From NCBI RefSeq assembly GCF_018294505.1, contig NC_057797.1:124067116-124131115 (forward strand): a stretch of DNA of 64,000 nucleotides, given 5' to 3'. Positions 45,401 through 56,639 of this stretch are shown here, piece by piece. A program made the position numbers and the translations under genes. The notes below the pieces were generated by a model. It searched no databases, had not been told where the DNA came from, and was given only the letters and a program-made list of their open reading frames with translations. Positions within the stretch are counted from its first letter, which is position 1, and every line of letters begins with the position of its first letter. The DNA comes from Triticum aestivum (Eukaryota; Streptophyta; Magnoliopsida; Poales; Poaceae).

Positions 45401-46883
45401 GAGAAAACAGACGGATGGTATCATCACGAGCGGCAAAGACAATTACATCCTCAGATGAATGAGTCAATTGAATCTGCCTGGCTGCACAATCAAGCCGAGC
45501 CTTATGCTTAGAAAGCCAATCCATTCCGAGAATAAGATCAATATCCGAGTTACCAAGAACCGTAGGAGAAGCCAGAAACTTGTAGTCACCCAAGGTGATA
45601 GTAACATCCGGAGCAAAGGAGTTAGCATGCATGCGCCTACCGGGAGATACAACTGCTAATGGACTAGGCAAAATTTGCAAAGGCAAACCATGCTTAGATG
45701 TAAACGGTCTCGAGATGAAACAATGTGATGCACCCGTGTCAAAAAGAACTTTAGCTGGAACATCGTTAATAGGAAGGTTACCCATGATGAAATCTGACGA
45801 GTCCTCTGCCTGGGCTGCGTTCATCAAATTGACCTTGGCGTGCTTTGGGTTATGCTTGACCACAGCTGAACTTGCCGATCTGATAGGAGGAGGAGGAGGA
45901 AGACGCCTCTGGTTGAAACACTTGTTGGCATAGTGACCCTTCTGTTGGCACTTGTTGCACGTGACCTCTGAAAGCGGATGGTGATACGGAGCACTCGATC
46001 TTGGAGCTTGAGACAAAGTCTTGTTCTGAAAGCCAGGGTTGGGTGGGTGGGAAGAACCACTGCCACCTTTGCTCTTCTGCTGACACGGCTGACGGAACGG
46101 AGGAGGAGGAAGCCAATACTTCTGCTGTTTGGCCACTTGAGTAGAGGAAGAAGGAGTAACATCTCTGACTCGCTTCTTGGAAGCATCACACCTCAACTGA
46201 GCAACCTCTTGCTTCAGTGCCATGTTGTAGAACTCATCGTATCTCAAGGGCTCAAAGAGAACAAGAGCTATCTGGATTTCTTCTCTGAGACCACCCCTGA
46301 ACTGGTATATCATGCTCTTCTCATCAGGGACGTCCTGCTTGGCAAAGCGGGCGAGCTTCTGGAACAACTTATTGTAGTCATAGACAAACAAAGAGCCTTG
46401 CTTCAGGTTGCGGAATTCCTCACGCTTGCTTTCACCCACGCTCTGGGGAATATGATGAGCTCGGAAATCTCGACGGAAATCATCCCAAGTGATAACACGT
46501 CCACCTCTGGAATCCTTGTACTGCTGGCACCATTCTGCAGCTTGATCTTTAAGTTGGAAGGAAGCGAATTTGACAAAGTCCTCAGGCCTGACGTTACTGC
46601 ACTCGAAATGCTTGCACAGATCCACTAGCCAATCGTCAGCATCAGTTGCCTCAACACAATTGCTGAAAGTCTTTGGCCCGTTAGCAAGGAACTGGTTGAG
46701 TGAAGCAAAGTGATTCTGATTGTTGCCTTGATTCCCTTGGTTGCCTTGATTGTGCTCTTGAAGAATTTGCATGATCAACTGTGTGTTTGCATTGGTTGCG
46801 GCCATCACAGCTTGCCATGCCTCCAGAGGAGGTGGAGGTGGTGGCGGATTAGGATTCAGAGTCGTGCACGTTGGAGGAGCCAT
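42474..46883 (-). pseudogene. gag-pol polyprotein of the chromovirus (1469 codons, two in-frame stops)
   Basis: Start ATG 46883-46881 (MAPPTCTTLNP). Order: Gln/Asn-rich N-terminus, gag core (FQLKDQAAEWCQQY), zinc knuckle CNKCQQKGHYANKC near 45960-45920, aspartic protease VLFDTGASHCFIS, reverse transcriptase (VFPEELPGMPP to [11 protein letters not shown]), RNase H ([23 protein letters not shown]), and integrase with HPG...CDVC zinc finger and core residues EMDF, SSDRG and GQVERVN. A GPY/F region and a chromodomain (EREDHLHSE) close it. The only breaks are TAG codons at 45078-45080 and 44718-44720 (a Gln position, CAG to TAG). The polymerase motif reads YLNDIL where YxDD is needed, so the first catalytic Asp is Asn. 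The integrase DDE is intact. Only the stops interrupt the single frame. Confidence 0.93.
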
Positions 46884-47790
46884 CCTGAAGAGGTTGACCA
46901 CCATTAGCACATTGATAGACAAGTATTGAAGCTGAATCCAACGGAATGAAAATTGCAACATATAGTCTTCACATCCGAACAAAATGAACGAATGCATTCC
47001 TCTTGAAATGGTCACATATCCATAAATTGAGAAGCCATGTAGAATTAAGGTAGAGAAATAAATCAACAAGGTACGGATCAAGAATGAATAATCGGTAAGA
47101 AATCCCAATCTCAAACCAATAATCGTGGAAGAACTAGAGCTATTAGAATTCCCACCTATGAAACTCCCGAACCTTTCCGGTTATGCAATCAGGTGTTGGG
47201 GATACAGGGGAAGCATAATGTCTCACCCAATTCTAGCAAATCCTACATCCAGCTGTATCCATCCTTCAACACATAACCAAGAAAACTTCGGAAACCATCT
47301 ACCTCAACCTTCGAAAAGCATCTGTTATACAAGTTATGGCGATACTCCCGAACTCCCACCCCAGTACTGGGTGGCGTCGAGGTTATCTCACCAACGAACT
47401 GCATAAAAGAGATTTTCGATGTCGGCGTACTAAACTCAGGTATTCCAGAACTGCAACGATAAAATTATGATTACAACACCTTAGAGCTCAACTCCCTGGG
47501 ACACTTCCACTAAACCCCTGACAGGAGGCACCAAGACAATGTTCTCATCATAAAACCATCGGAATGATTCCAAGATACCCGCGTGATCCTAAATTTTTTT
47601 TTGTGAAATTTGAGAAGAGAAGAGTCAAAACTCTACGTCAGGATGCCTTACCAGAGCGATGAGGAGACTGGGAAGTAAAAAGAATTCCTAAACTCTCCGA
47701 TATATAATTCCTAAATGACTCAAAACATTTTTCTAGACACAACTCGGCCGCTAATAACGATCAAGCAATGGGGCTCCTAAGGTCGGGGAA
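46884..47790 (-). other. leader of the chromovirus between PBS and gag
   Basis: About 0.9 kb without a supported gene. The gag frame stays open upstream to 47114, but the MAPPT start fits the family and the upstream part (hydrophobic, no homology) is probably untranslated. Confidence 0.65.
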
Positions 47791-47807
47791 GGCTCTGATT
47801 ACCAACT
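47791..47807 (-). promoter_or_regulatory. PBS of the chromovirus
   Basis: Minus strand AGTTGGTAATCAGAGCC directly inside the 5' LTR. It matches the tRNA-Met site TTGGTATCAGAGCC except for one added A. Confidence 0.75.
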
Positions 47808-50800
47808 TATAACACCCTCGATGCGACTATATCTCCCACGTGTCGAGGCACGACTTAGAGGCATAATCGCATTGAAGGCATATGTCGCAAGTTAGGCAAT
47901 CTTCACAACATTCCATGTAATATAAATAATAAAGGGGAGATAACATAGTTGGCTTACACTCGCCACGTCAAACAAGTACATAAATAACATTACATCATCC
48001 AAACACTCATGGCCCGACTACGGAGCCAAAATAAAAGATAACCCAACAAGCGACACGGTCCCAATCACCCCCAACTGGGCACCACTACTGAACATCAGGA
48101 AAGGAAACATAGTAACGTTGAGAGTCTTCGTCGAACTCCCACTTGACCTCAAGTGCGTCTCCTAGAGCGGAATCATCAGGCCCTGCATCTGGTGTAATAG
48201 TAATCTGTGAGCCACGGGGACTCAGCAATCTCGCACCCTCGCGATCAAGAGTATTTAAGCTTTAGGTAAGGCAAGGTAAATATGTGGAGCTGCAGCAAGC
48301 GACTAGCAAAATATGGTGGCTAACTTATTTGCAAAAGAGAGCGAGAAGAGGAGGCAAAGCGTGAGCGAGAAACTAGAGAGCAACCTGCGCAAACATTACT
48401 CCAACACCGTGTCCGCTTCCCGGACTCCGCCGAGAAGTGGCCATCACGGTAACACACTCAGTTGGTTCATTTTAAATAATTTAAGGTTCAAGTTATCTAC
48501 AACCGGACATTAACAAATTCCCATCTGCCCATAACCGCGGGCACGGCTTTCGAAAGTTCAAATCCCTGCAGGGGAGTCCCAACTTAGCCCATGACAAGCT
48601 CTCACGGTCAACGAAGGAATAGACCTCCTCCCAAGACGTTCCGATCAGACTCGGTATCTCGGTTATTCAAGACACTTCGACAGGTTAAAACAAGACCAGC
48701 AACACCGCCCGAATGTGCCGACAAATCCCGATAGGAGCTGCACATATCTCTTTCTCAGGGCACACTCAGATTGTCTTAGGTACGGGTAGGCCAGCCCAGA
48801 GTTGCCCCTGGTGGCTACCGGCAGCTGACAGGTGGACCAACACTCAGAGGAGCACTGGCCCGGGGGGGTTAAAATAATGATGACCCTTGAGTCTGCAGAA
48901 CCCAAGGGAAAGAAAAGGCTAGGTGGAAAAAGGTAAAACCAAGGTTGGGCATTGCTGGAAAAGCTTTAATCAAGGCGAAATATCAAGGGGTTCCCAGTAT
49001 AACCCAACCGCGTAAGGAACGCCAAATCCAGGAACATAACACCGATATGACGGAAACTAGGGCGGCAAGAGTGGAACAAAACACTAGGCGAGAGGCCGAG
49101 CCTTCCACCCTTTACCAAGTACATAGATGCGTTAAGATAACAAGATAATATAATGATATCCCAACAAGTAAATAAATGTTCCAACAAGGAACGGCCTCCA
49201 ATCTTCACCTGCAACTAGCAACGCTATAAGAGGGGCTGAGCAAAGCGTAACATAGCCAATCAACGGTTTGCTAGGACATGGTGGGTTAGAGGTTTGACAT
49301 GGCAATTTGGGAGGCTTGAAAGCAAGTGGTAGGCATCGTAGCACTGGCATAGCAAAAGAGCGAGCAAACTAGCATAGCAAAGATAGTAGTGATTTCGAGG
49401 GTATGATCATCTTGCCTACACAGTTGTCAGAGTTGACTGGATCCTCGAAAGCAAACTCAACGGGCTCCTCGTTAGCGAACTCGTCTCCCGGCTCTACCCA
49501 AACAAGACAAACAAGCAACAAGGACACGATCAACCACGTGCAACTCAAACAACATGATGCAAAGATGATATGCTATGCGGGATGCGATGCGGGATGCATA
49601 TGCAAGATATGACAGGAAATGCAAGAACCTAGCCTCAACTTGGAAAACTAAGTGTGCCACTGGAAAGATGAGATGAAATCGAAGAACGCCCGAATCGGAG
49701 TTACGGTTTGGAAATGGCAAGCATTTCAAATATGACACCGATCTGCGATTTACAGCAAGTAGCCAACTAAATGCAATGGAATGAACATGCTACAACACCC
49801 AAACATGACAACAAAATACATGGCAGGGATGCATTCAAGATGCTTAACAAAAGTCTAGCACTGAGCTACGGCCAATTCATCCATTAACAGGTTCAAACAA
49901 GCATGGCAAAAATGCATATGGCAAACAGATCTCAGACTTAGTGAAATTAACACTTGTCTGGAATTTCAGATCAGGTAGCCCTCTTCGGAGCAACAAAACT
50001 ACATGCTACAGGATCTGAACATGGAAAAGTAAAGCATGGCATGGAGCTACTCAAAGAGCTTAACAAAAGTCCCTTAGTGACCTTGAGCCAAAAGGGATCA
50101 GAAAATACAATTGCAAGCAAGTGAACATAGCAAAAACATAATCAGATCACAGACTTGCTGAAAACTGGCACATGCTTAAACATAACTCAAGTAGGCATAT
50201 TTACGAGCTCGATGCACTCACTACGGTGCAAGTCATGGCAAGACAAGCATACACCCATCAAGAGGGCACAAAATGCAAGCTATACATGGCAAGAACAATA
50301 GCATAGCATGCACGGATCAACTACAACAACACCGGCAAAATTGCAAACAAGTTGAAAATCTGCCCAGATTCACAAAGTAGCAAAAGTAGAGCTCGATTGA
50401 CTCAAGCTAGGGTGCTCCATAATTGCAAACAAAGACATGGATGGATAGAGCACTACAATATTAACAAAACATCCTTACTGATCATCCTCAAAAGTGGCAC
50501 GGGTCACTAGGAAACAACATGAACATATGGCAATATGAGATAAACAGATCCAGGACTTAGTGGAAATGCTAAGTCCCTGAAAACAGAATTAGCAAGTGCA
50601 CCACTTTGCAAGCTTGCACTAGTCACCACACACATCACAAAAATACATGGGTTGCACCTATGGAAAGATGACAAAACCCTTAACAAAACACATGTAGAGC
50701 ATCAGGGCATATCATGCACACATTAAACATGGCAAAAATGACAAAAAGCTAAAAGGAGCAGCAGATCTGACAATTATCTCAAGTAGCCTCCTTCTAACAG

Positions 50801-51147
50801 CATTTCGGGCATCAATATGAACTCAAATGAAAAAGATTCAATGGAATGAAATGATGTACTCTCTGAGGTGAACATTTTGATATGCCATATGCATGAATCA
50901 AAGCTACGGATGCAAAGTTACGGGGCTACGAACAAGAGCACTTGGATCTAGAATTTCGGGACTTAGGGAAAAATTAACCTCCGGATTAGGGTTTACTGTT
51001 CATGGATCTGGATCGGGATCGCAGCCCGAGGCGGCGGTGCTCTCGCCGGAGAGGACGCCGGTGGCCGGAGCGGCCTTGCCGGCGACGAGGGCGGCGAGGC
51101 GGCGCGGTGGCGGTGGTCGGGACGGCAAGCGGCGCCACGGGGCGTCG

Positions 51148-51658
51148 NNNNNNNNNNNNNNNNNNNNNNNNNNNNNNNNNNNNNNNNNNNNNNNNNNNNN
51201 NNNNNNNNNNNNNNNNNNNNNNNNNNNNNNNNNNNNNNNNNNNNNNNNNNNNNNNNNNNNNNNNNNNNNNNNNNNNNNNNNNNNNNNNNNNNNNNNNNNN
51301 NNNNNNNNNNNNNNNNNNNNNNNNNNNNNNNNNNNNNNNNNNNNNNNNNNNNNNNNNNNNNNNNNNNNNNNNNNNNNNNNNNNNNNNNNNNNNNNNNNNN
51401 NNNNNNNNNNNNNNNNNNNNNNNNNNNNNNNNNNNNNNNNNNNNNNNNNNNNNNNNNNNNNNNNNNNNNNNNNNNNNNNNNNNNNNNNNNNNNNNNNNNN
51501 NNNNNNNNNNNNNNNNNNNNNNNNNNNNNNNNNNNNNNNNNNNNNNNNNNNNNNNNNNNNNNNNNNNNNNNNNNNNNNNNNNNNNNNNNNNNNNNNNNNN
51601 NNNNNNNNNNNNNNNNNNNNNNNNNNNNNNNNNNNNNNNNNNNNNNNNNNNNNNNNNN
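51148..51658. other. assembly gap (511 N)
   Basis: Lies in the GC-rich block of the chromovirus 5' LTR, homologous to the gap at 41353-41710. The true length is unknown. Confidence 1.
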
Positions 51659-51856
51659 CTTCGGGCCGGGGAGGGCCCGCGGCGGGTTCGCGGGCCGGCG
51701 GCGGGGCGATGCGGCCGGGCCAGTGGGGTTGCGCCACGTGGCGGCGGCGGGCGGATCCGGACGTGTCCGGCGCCGTCGGACATGTCCCGCGGCGGCGGAT
51801 CTGAGATTTAGGGTTTCGGACGAGGGGGGGATCCGGATTTTCGGAGGAGGGGCTAG

Positions 51857-51864
51857 TTTTATAG
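51857..51864 (-). promoter_or_regulatory. TATA box of the chromovirus 5' LTR
   Basis: CTATAAAA on the minus strand in the context ACCTATAAAACTAGCC; this is the LTR that would drive the genomic RNA. Confidence 0.7.
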
Positions 51865-52437
51865 GTAGAGGGAGCTAGGAGAGTCCAAATGAGGTGCGGT
51901 TTTCGGCCACACGATCGTGATTGAACGCTCTAGATGATGGAGCAGAGTTAGGTGGGTTTTGGGCCAAATTGGGGGGGTGTTGGGCTGCAACACACACGAG
52001 GCCTTTTCGGTCCCTCGGTTAACCGTTGGAGTATCAAACGAAGTCCAAATGATACGAAACTTGACAGGCGGTCTACCGGTAGTAAACCAAGGCTGCTTGG
52101 CAAGTCTCAGTCCAATCCGGAAATGTTTAATCCCCACACACGAAAGAAAGGTAGAAATAACCACCGGAGGAGAACGAAGCGCCAGAATGCAAAACGGACA
52201 ACGGGGAAAATGCTCGAATGCATGAGATGAACACGTATGCAAATGCAATGCACATGATGACATGATATGAGATGCATGACACGACAAAAACACACGGAGA
52301 CAAAGACCCGAACCCAAGAAATAAAATAACTTAACGCCGGAAATGGCAAGAGTTTGAGTACAAATTGGGAAAGTTACATCCAGGGTGTTACACAGTCCTC
52401 ACAAACCGGAGCAACTCACTAGAAGCTTCGTGGTTCC

Positions 52438-54105
52438 TGATGTCTACTACACAACCTTTTTCTTGTAGACGTTGTTGGGCTTCCAAGTGAAGAGGTTTGT
52501 AGGACAGTAGCAAATTTCCCTCAAGTGGATGACCTAAGGTTTATCAATCCGTAGGAGGCGTAGGATGAAGATGGTCTCTCTCAGGCAACCCTGCAACCAA
52601 ATAACAAGAGTCTCTTGTGTCCCCAACACACCCAATACAATGGTAAATTGTTAGGTGCACTAGTTCGGCGAAGAGATGGTGAAACAAGTGGTATATGGAT
52701 AGTAGATAAAGGTATTTGTAATCTGAAATAATAAAAACAGCAAGGTATCAAGTGATAAAAGTGAGCATAAACGGTATTGCAATGATAGGAAATAAGGCCT
52801 AGGGTTCATACTTTCGCTAGTGTAAGTTCCTTCAACAATAATATCATAATTGGATCACATAACTATCCCTCAACATGCAACAAAGAGTCACTCCAAAGTC
52901 ACTGATAGCAGAGAACGAACGAAGAGATTATGGTAGGGTACGAAACCACCTCAAAGTTATTCTTTCCAATAAATCCGTTGGGCTATTCCTATAGGTGTCA
53001 CAAACAGCCCTAGAGTTCGTACGAGAATAACACCTTCAGACACAAATCAACCAAAACCCTAATGTCACCTAGATACTCCAATGTCACCTCAAGTATCCGT
53101 GGGTATGATTATACGATATGCATCACACAATCTTAGATTCATCTATTCAACCAACACATAGAACCTCAAAGAGTGCCCCAAAGTTCCTACCGGTGAATCA
53201 CGACGAAAACGTGTGCCAACCCCTATGCAAAGGTTCATGGGCGGAACCCGCAAGTTGATCACCAAAACATACATCAAGTGAATCACGTGGTATCCCATTG
53301 TCACCCCAGATACGCACGGCAAGACATACATCAAGTGTTCTCAAATCTTTAAAGACTCAATCCGATAAGATAACTTCAAAGGGGAAACTCAATTCATTAC
53401 AAGAGAGTAGATGGGGAGGATAAACATAAGATACAACTATAATAGCAAAGCTCGCGATACATCAAGATCGTGCCAAATCAAGAACATGGGAGAGAGAGAG
53501 AGAGAGAGATCAAACACATTGCTACTAGTACATACCCTCAGCCCCGAGGGAGAACTACACCCTCCTCATCATGGAGAGCACCGGGATGATGAAGATGGTG
53601 ACCGGAGAAGGATTCCCCCTTCGGCAGGGTGCCGGAACGGGTCTAGATTGGCTTTCGGTGGGTACGGAGGCTTCTGGCGGCGGAACTCCCGATCTATTGT
53701 GCTCTCGGATGTTTTTAGGGTATATGGAGATATATAGGCGGAAGAAGTACGTCAGGGGAGCCATGAGGGGCCCATGAGGGTGGAGGGCGCGCCCAAAGGG
53801 GGTGGGCGCACCCCCTACCTCGTGGCCTCCTCGAAGCTTCCCTTACATGGACTCCAAGTCTTCTGGGCTTCTTTTGATCCAAAAATAAGTTCCGTGAAGT
53901 TTCAGGTCAATTGGACTCCGTTTGATTTTCCTTTTCTGCGATATTCTAAAACAAAGAAAAAACAAGAACTGGCACTGGGCTCTAGGTTAATAGGTTAGTC
54001 CCAAAAATCATATAAAATAGCATATAAATGCATATAAAACATCCAAGGTTGATAATATAATAGCATGGAACAATCAAAAATTATAGATACGTTGGAGACG
54101 TATCA
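52438..54105 (-). repeat. solo LTR of an Athila-type Gypsy (1668 bp)
   Basis: TGATGTCTACTACACAACC ... GAGACGTATCA, flanked by GTTCC on both sides (52433-52437, 54106-54110). One end resembles the Sabrina-like LTR end, but the body differs, so it is another high-copy family of the same group (WHAM or Fatima type; name uncertain). It carries a (GA)n run near 53489-53508 and the GC-rich palindrome (53767-53827). Only 45 bp of array separate it from the chromovirus. Confidence 0.9.
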
Positions 54106-54374
54106 GTTCCGAGAGGGAACAATGCATGTTTGATGATGAACGAAAGATAGCTTCCTCTTACGGCCTTCAATTTTTTTCTACGTTTAACGTGCACTAATAC
54201 AACTGTCATGTGAAAATTTGGAAAATTTCAGGGGTCGTTTGACCTTTTAAAGACATTTAAGTGATTTTCTAACCATTTAATGACCGTAATTCAAATTTGA
54301 ACTACATGTACATGCAAGGCCTAACCATAATGGTTTGAAAAATCATATTTTTGTGTACTAGTGTGCGAGTTAAA

Positions 54375-54778
54375 AAATCATCACACAATGTTAATATCTA
54401 GTGTTCAAAAAAGAAAATGTAAAGACTAGCAAGACAACCGGACCCCACACAATAGGCAGTCTATCTCGCAGCTTGAGGTTTGGTAGGTGAGTAGAGGGGA
54501 TCATTAATCAGACACGGTTCTGCATTGGAAACCGTCAGCTATTATGTTCACACACGGATCTTAGTTATTATGTTCACACGCGGATTTTGCTACAAGAATC
54601 GTGTGTAATTCAAACTACAGTACTCGTAAATTCTGGTGATCGGCATGTGTACTGTCCCCGTCGATCTAGATTCCTGGCGCCAATAAATACTACCTTGCTC
54701 ACCTCGTCCCGCCTGCATTCCCATCTACATCCTCCCCTTGCTCGCCCTCTCTCCCTCTCTCTCTCTCAAATCTCTGCC
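54375..54778. other. CACTA right arm, start: repeats and promoter-like region
   Basis: Two near copies of TTATGTTCACACRCGGAT (near 54543 and 54571) resemble the subterminal motifs of the left arm. A TATA-like AATAAATA at 54682-54689 and a CT-rich stretch (54745-54770) precede the gene-like ORF that starts at 54779, a layout typical of plant core promoters. Confidence 0.55.
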
Positions 54779-55385
54779 GTGGCGCCGCCGGTCTGCCCAC
54801 GCGCCGATGAGGAGTCGCCGCCCCCCGAGGACGCTCACTCGATTAGCAACGACGAGGACCCCTACGCGCCGCCTGACGAGGTTGCGCCGGCCCCCAACTT
54901 TGGATTGGTTTTGGGGCCAGTACAATCTTTGTCTGTGGAAGTCGCTATCGCCGGCTGAGAATGCCAGGCAAGTGGCATTCAAGAAGGAGATGGCGGAGGA
55001 GGAAGCCAGGTACCAGGCGGCCTGTGAATCCCGTGATGCCGCCTGGAAAAAGGTGGCGGCGGAGCTTTGGAGGCGGGCGCGTCGTCGTGCCGAGGAGGTG
55101 TACAAATACGGGTACTTCACGAGGAAGGTCATAGGCGTTGGGCGCCTCATCGCTGCGTGGAGGTGGGCTGATAAGCTCCAGCGTGCCACCGATGAGGAGC
55201 TCCGGTGGGTGCCCAACGAAATGGCAAGATCGGCCGCGTGCGTCCGCCAGCAAGAGGCAGATCGGTACGTCAAGCGCTGTGAGGCAGAGGAGGCGGAGTA
55301 CTGCCTCCGCCCTGGAAAGACGCCACGCATTAGGGAGTTGCTGGCGAGGGGCTGCCGGAATACTGTCCCCATGAGGGATTATTAG
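54779..55385 (+). pseudogene. gene-like ORF carried by the CACTA (unknown function)
   Basis: A frame from GTG at 54779 (probably an altered ATG) reads VAPPVCPRADEESPPPED and then an acidic, Pro-rich stretch. Near 54955 a 1-nt frameshift leads to ENARQVAFKKEMAEEEARYQ and a basic, Arg/Ala-rich helical region, ending YCLRPGKTPRIRE and MRDY before TAG. It has no transposase motif and no domain I can name; similar short proteins occur in grass CACTA elements, as far as I recall. GC-rich, coding-like composition sets it apart from the AT-rich surroundings. It may be a captured host gene or an element-specific ORF. The frame break and missing ATG argue against a present function. Confidence 0.5.
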
Positions 55386-55495
55386 TTTTAGTATTGTTCG
55401 TTTTCAATTTTATGCATTGTACCTAGTAGTTAAGTATCATCATGTATATGTGATGATATTATATATATATATATTCTGTGATGAACTAATGAACA

Positions 55496-55500
<5 letters not shown>

Positions 55501-55532
<32 letters not shown>
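55501..55532. repeat. (TA)n microsatellite
   Basis: About 16 TA units, with a shorter run at 55458-55474, in the spacer between two convergent ORFs. Confidence 0.95.
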
Positions 55533-55534
<2 letters not shown>

Positions 55535-55756
55535 GAATTCCATTTTCTATCTATTTTTGTATACTAATTTGAATCTAGCTCTTATCATCCACATATAAGA
55601 ATGGAAAACAGAGTACACACATTGAAATAGAGCAATAAACAGAGCAATACTATGATTGCTATGAATACATAGCTATCCACGTCGAAATGACTTTTCAAAA
55701 TAAAACGCGTCCATGAGACCATGACCAGCAGCCCTTGCCTACGGTAGCTCTTGGCT

Positions 55757-56495
55757 CTACCTGAACTCATGCAGACGTTCGTTCAAGCGGTCGACACGCT
55801 CGCGGTACATATGGAGCGCGATCTCGAGCTCCAAGTTGGCTATTTCATCAGCGATCACCAGCTCGAGGATGCGACGACCATGTTCCTCTACTGTGCCTAG
55901 GTGGACACCTGGGCCTAGGAGGCGGTCGAGCCTACGTACCAGCACGTTGGCATCCAGTGGGCCGCGGACAAGGAGAACGGCGGCACCCATGCGAACGGCG
56001 CGGCGGGCATCCGGTGCAAGTACGGCACGTCCGGCCTTTGGTGCAAGTATGACACTGAGGGCCTCTGCCCACTCCTGGCGAGGAATGGGGGTACTGACCG
56101 GACGTGTACCCAGCTGCGACGTCGTGTCAATAGCAGGCAAGCTCCAATGGATCCGCTCTTGCTGTGCGGCGCGCTGCGCCTCTCGCTCTGCGGCGCTCCA
56201 ACGGTCTCACCGTGCGACGAGCCGCAGCTTATCGGCATAGATGCACCTAGCTTGCTCTGTGGTGCGCCATCGATCATGTTGCGAGTTGCAGCCTGTTGGT
56301 GCTGACATGCCTATCTTCATCCACAGCACTCAAGTGCCATGCGCCAAAGGTCTGCTCAACCCTGGCGATGATGTGCATCACGGCGTTGTCCATCGCGTTG
56401 CCGGGGAGTGCCTCGGCCTCGATGGGGCGTGGCGCCTGCTTGTTTTCCTTGTCGACGAGGTTGATGGCAGAGGCGATGCTTTGGTGGATGGGCAT
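55757..56495 (-). pseudogene. second gene-like ORF carried by the CACTA (unknown function)
   Basis: It starts MPIHQSIASAINLVDKENK (56495) and contains NAVMHIIARVEQTFGAWHL. A stop and frame change near 56230-56280 lead to the frame that contains RQEWAEALSVILAPKAG, LVRGPLDANVLVRRLDRLL and LELEIALHMYRERVDRL, ending at 55757. The protein is Arg/Ala-rich and probably mostly helical. It is convergent with the ORF at 54779-55385. I recognise no domain; this build recurs in grass transposon-associated predictions in my memory, but I cannot name the family. At least one frameshift and a stop make it a pseudogene. Confidence 0.5.
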
Positions 56496-56639
56496 GCTTA
56501 TAAAAGGTGGATGTGCTACAGGCTGCGCTTGTCGCCTCCGTGTGTCGCGTGCCGCCTATGCGCAATATCGCTGGGTGGCGGGAAACAGGTGAGGAAATGG
56601 CAGGAAACGTGGGTGTGTTCATAAAACGCCATCAATTAA

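Larger units (their letters stand above)
38024..52392 (-). mobile_element. chromovirus (Gypsy, Tekay/Del-like) with both LTRs, 14.4 kb, minus strand
   Basis: It is bounded by CAGTC on both sides (38019-38023, 52393-52397). The 5' LTR (in element sense) is 47808-52392, the PBS is at 47791-47807 (reverse complement TTGGTAATCAGAGCC, tRNA-Met-like), one gag-pol frame is at 46883-42474, and the 3' LTR is 38024-42437. The polyprotein has a chromodomain at its C-terminus, which defines chromoviruses. The LTRs differ by roughly 25 substitutions in the first 1.1 kb (counted by eye), so the insertion is fairly recent but not new. It lies in a unit of the 509-bp array. LTR length over 4 kb is typical of the Laura/Nusif class, but I cannot fix the family. 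Confidence 0.92.
47808..52392 (-). repeat. 5' LTR of the chromovirus (4.6 kb with gap)
   Basis: Collinear with 38024-42437 and with the same TG...TA ends. TATA box 51864-51857 on the minus strand. A gap of 511 N (51148-51658) occupies the same GC-rich block as in the other LTR. Confidence 0.93.
31212..54374. repeat. 509-bp tandem array (about 10.7 units) inside the CACTA, interrupted by three LTR insertions
   Basis: The marker GTTTGACGAAAGTTTGG (or GTTTGAAGAAAGTTTTG) recurs at 31224, 31733, 32242, 32751, 33261, 33770, 34278, 34788, 35296, 37488 and 37997, a period of 508-512 bp once insertions are removed. Units 4-6 and 7-9 match each other best (offset 1526-1527), so the array has a three-unit higher-order period. 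Insertions: solo LTR 35688-37366, chromovirus 38024-52392, solo LTR 52438-54105. The last unit ends near 54374. The short ORFs that recur on the minus strand (near 31550, 32589, 34116) follow the repeat and have no homology that I can see. Confidence 0.92.

Noticed and set aside
46884..47114. Upstream extension of the chromovirus gag start to 47114
   Set aside because: The extra 77 residues are hydrophobic and unlike gag; the MAPPT start fits the family better.
54587..54958. Whole ORF 54587-54958 as a gene from its first ATG
   Set aside because: The conserved-looking part starts only at 54779; the upstream part covers the promoter-like CT-rich DNA.
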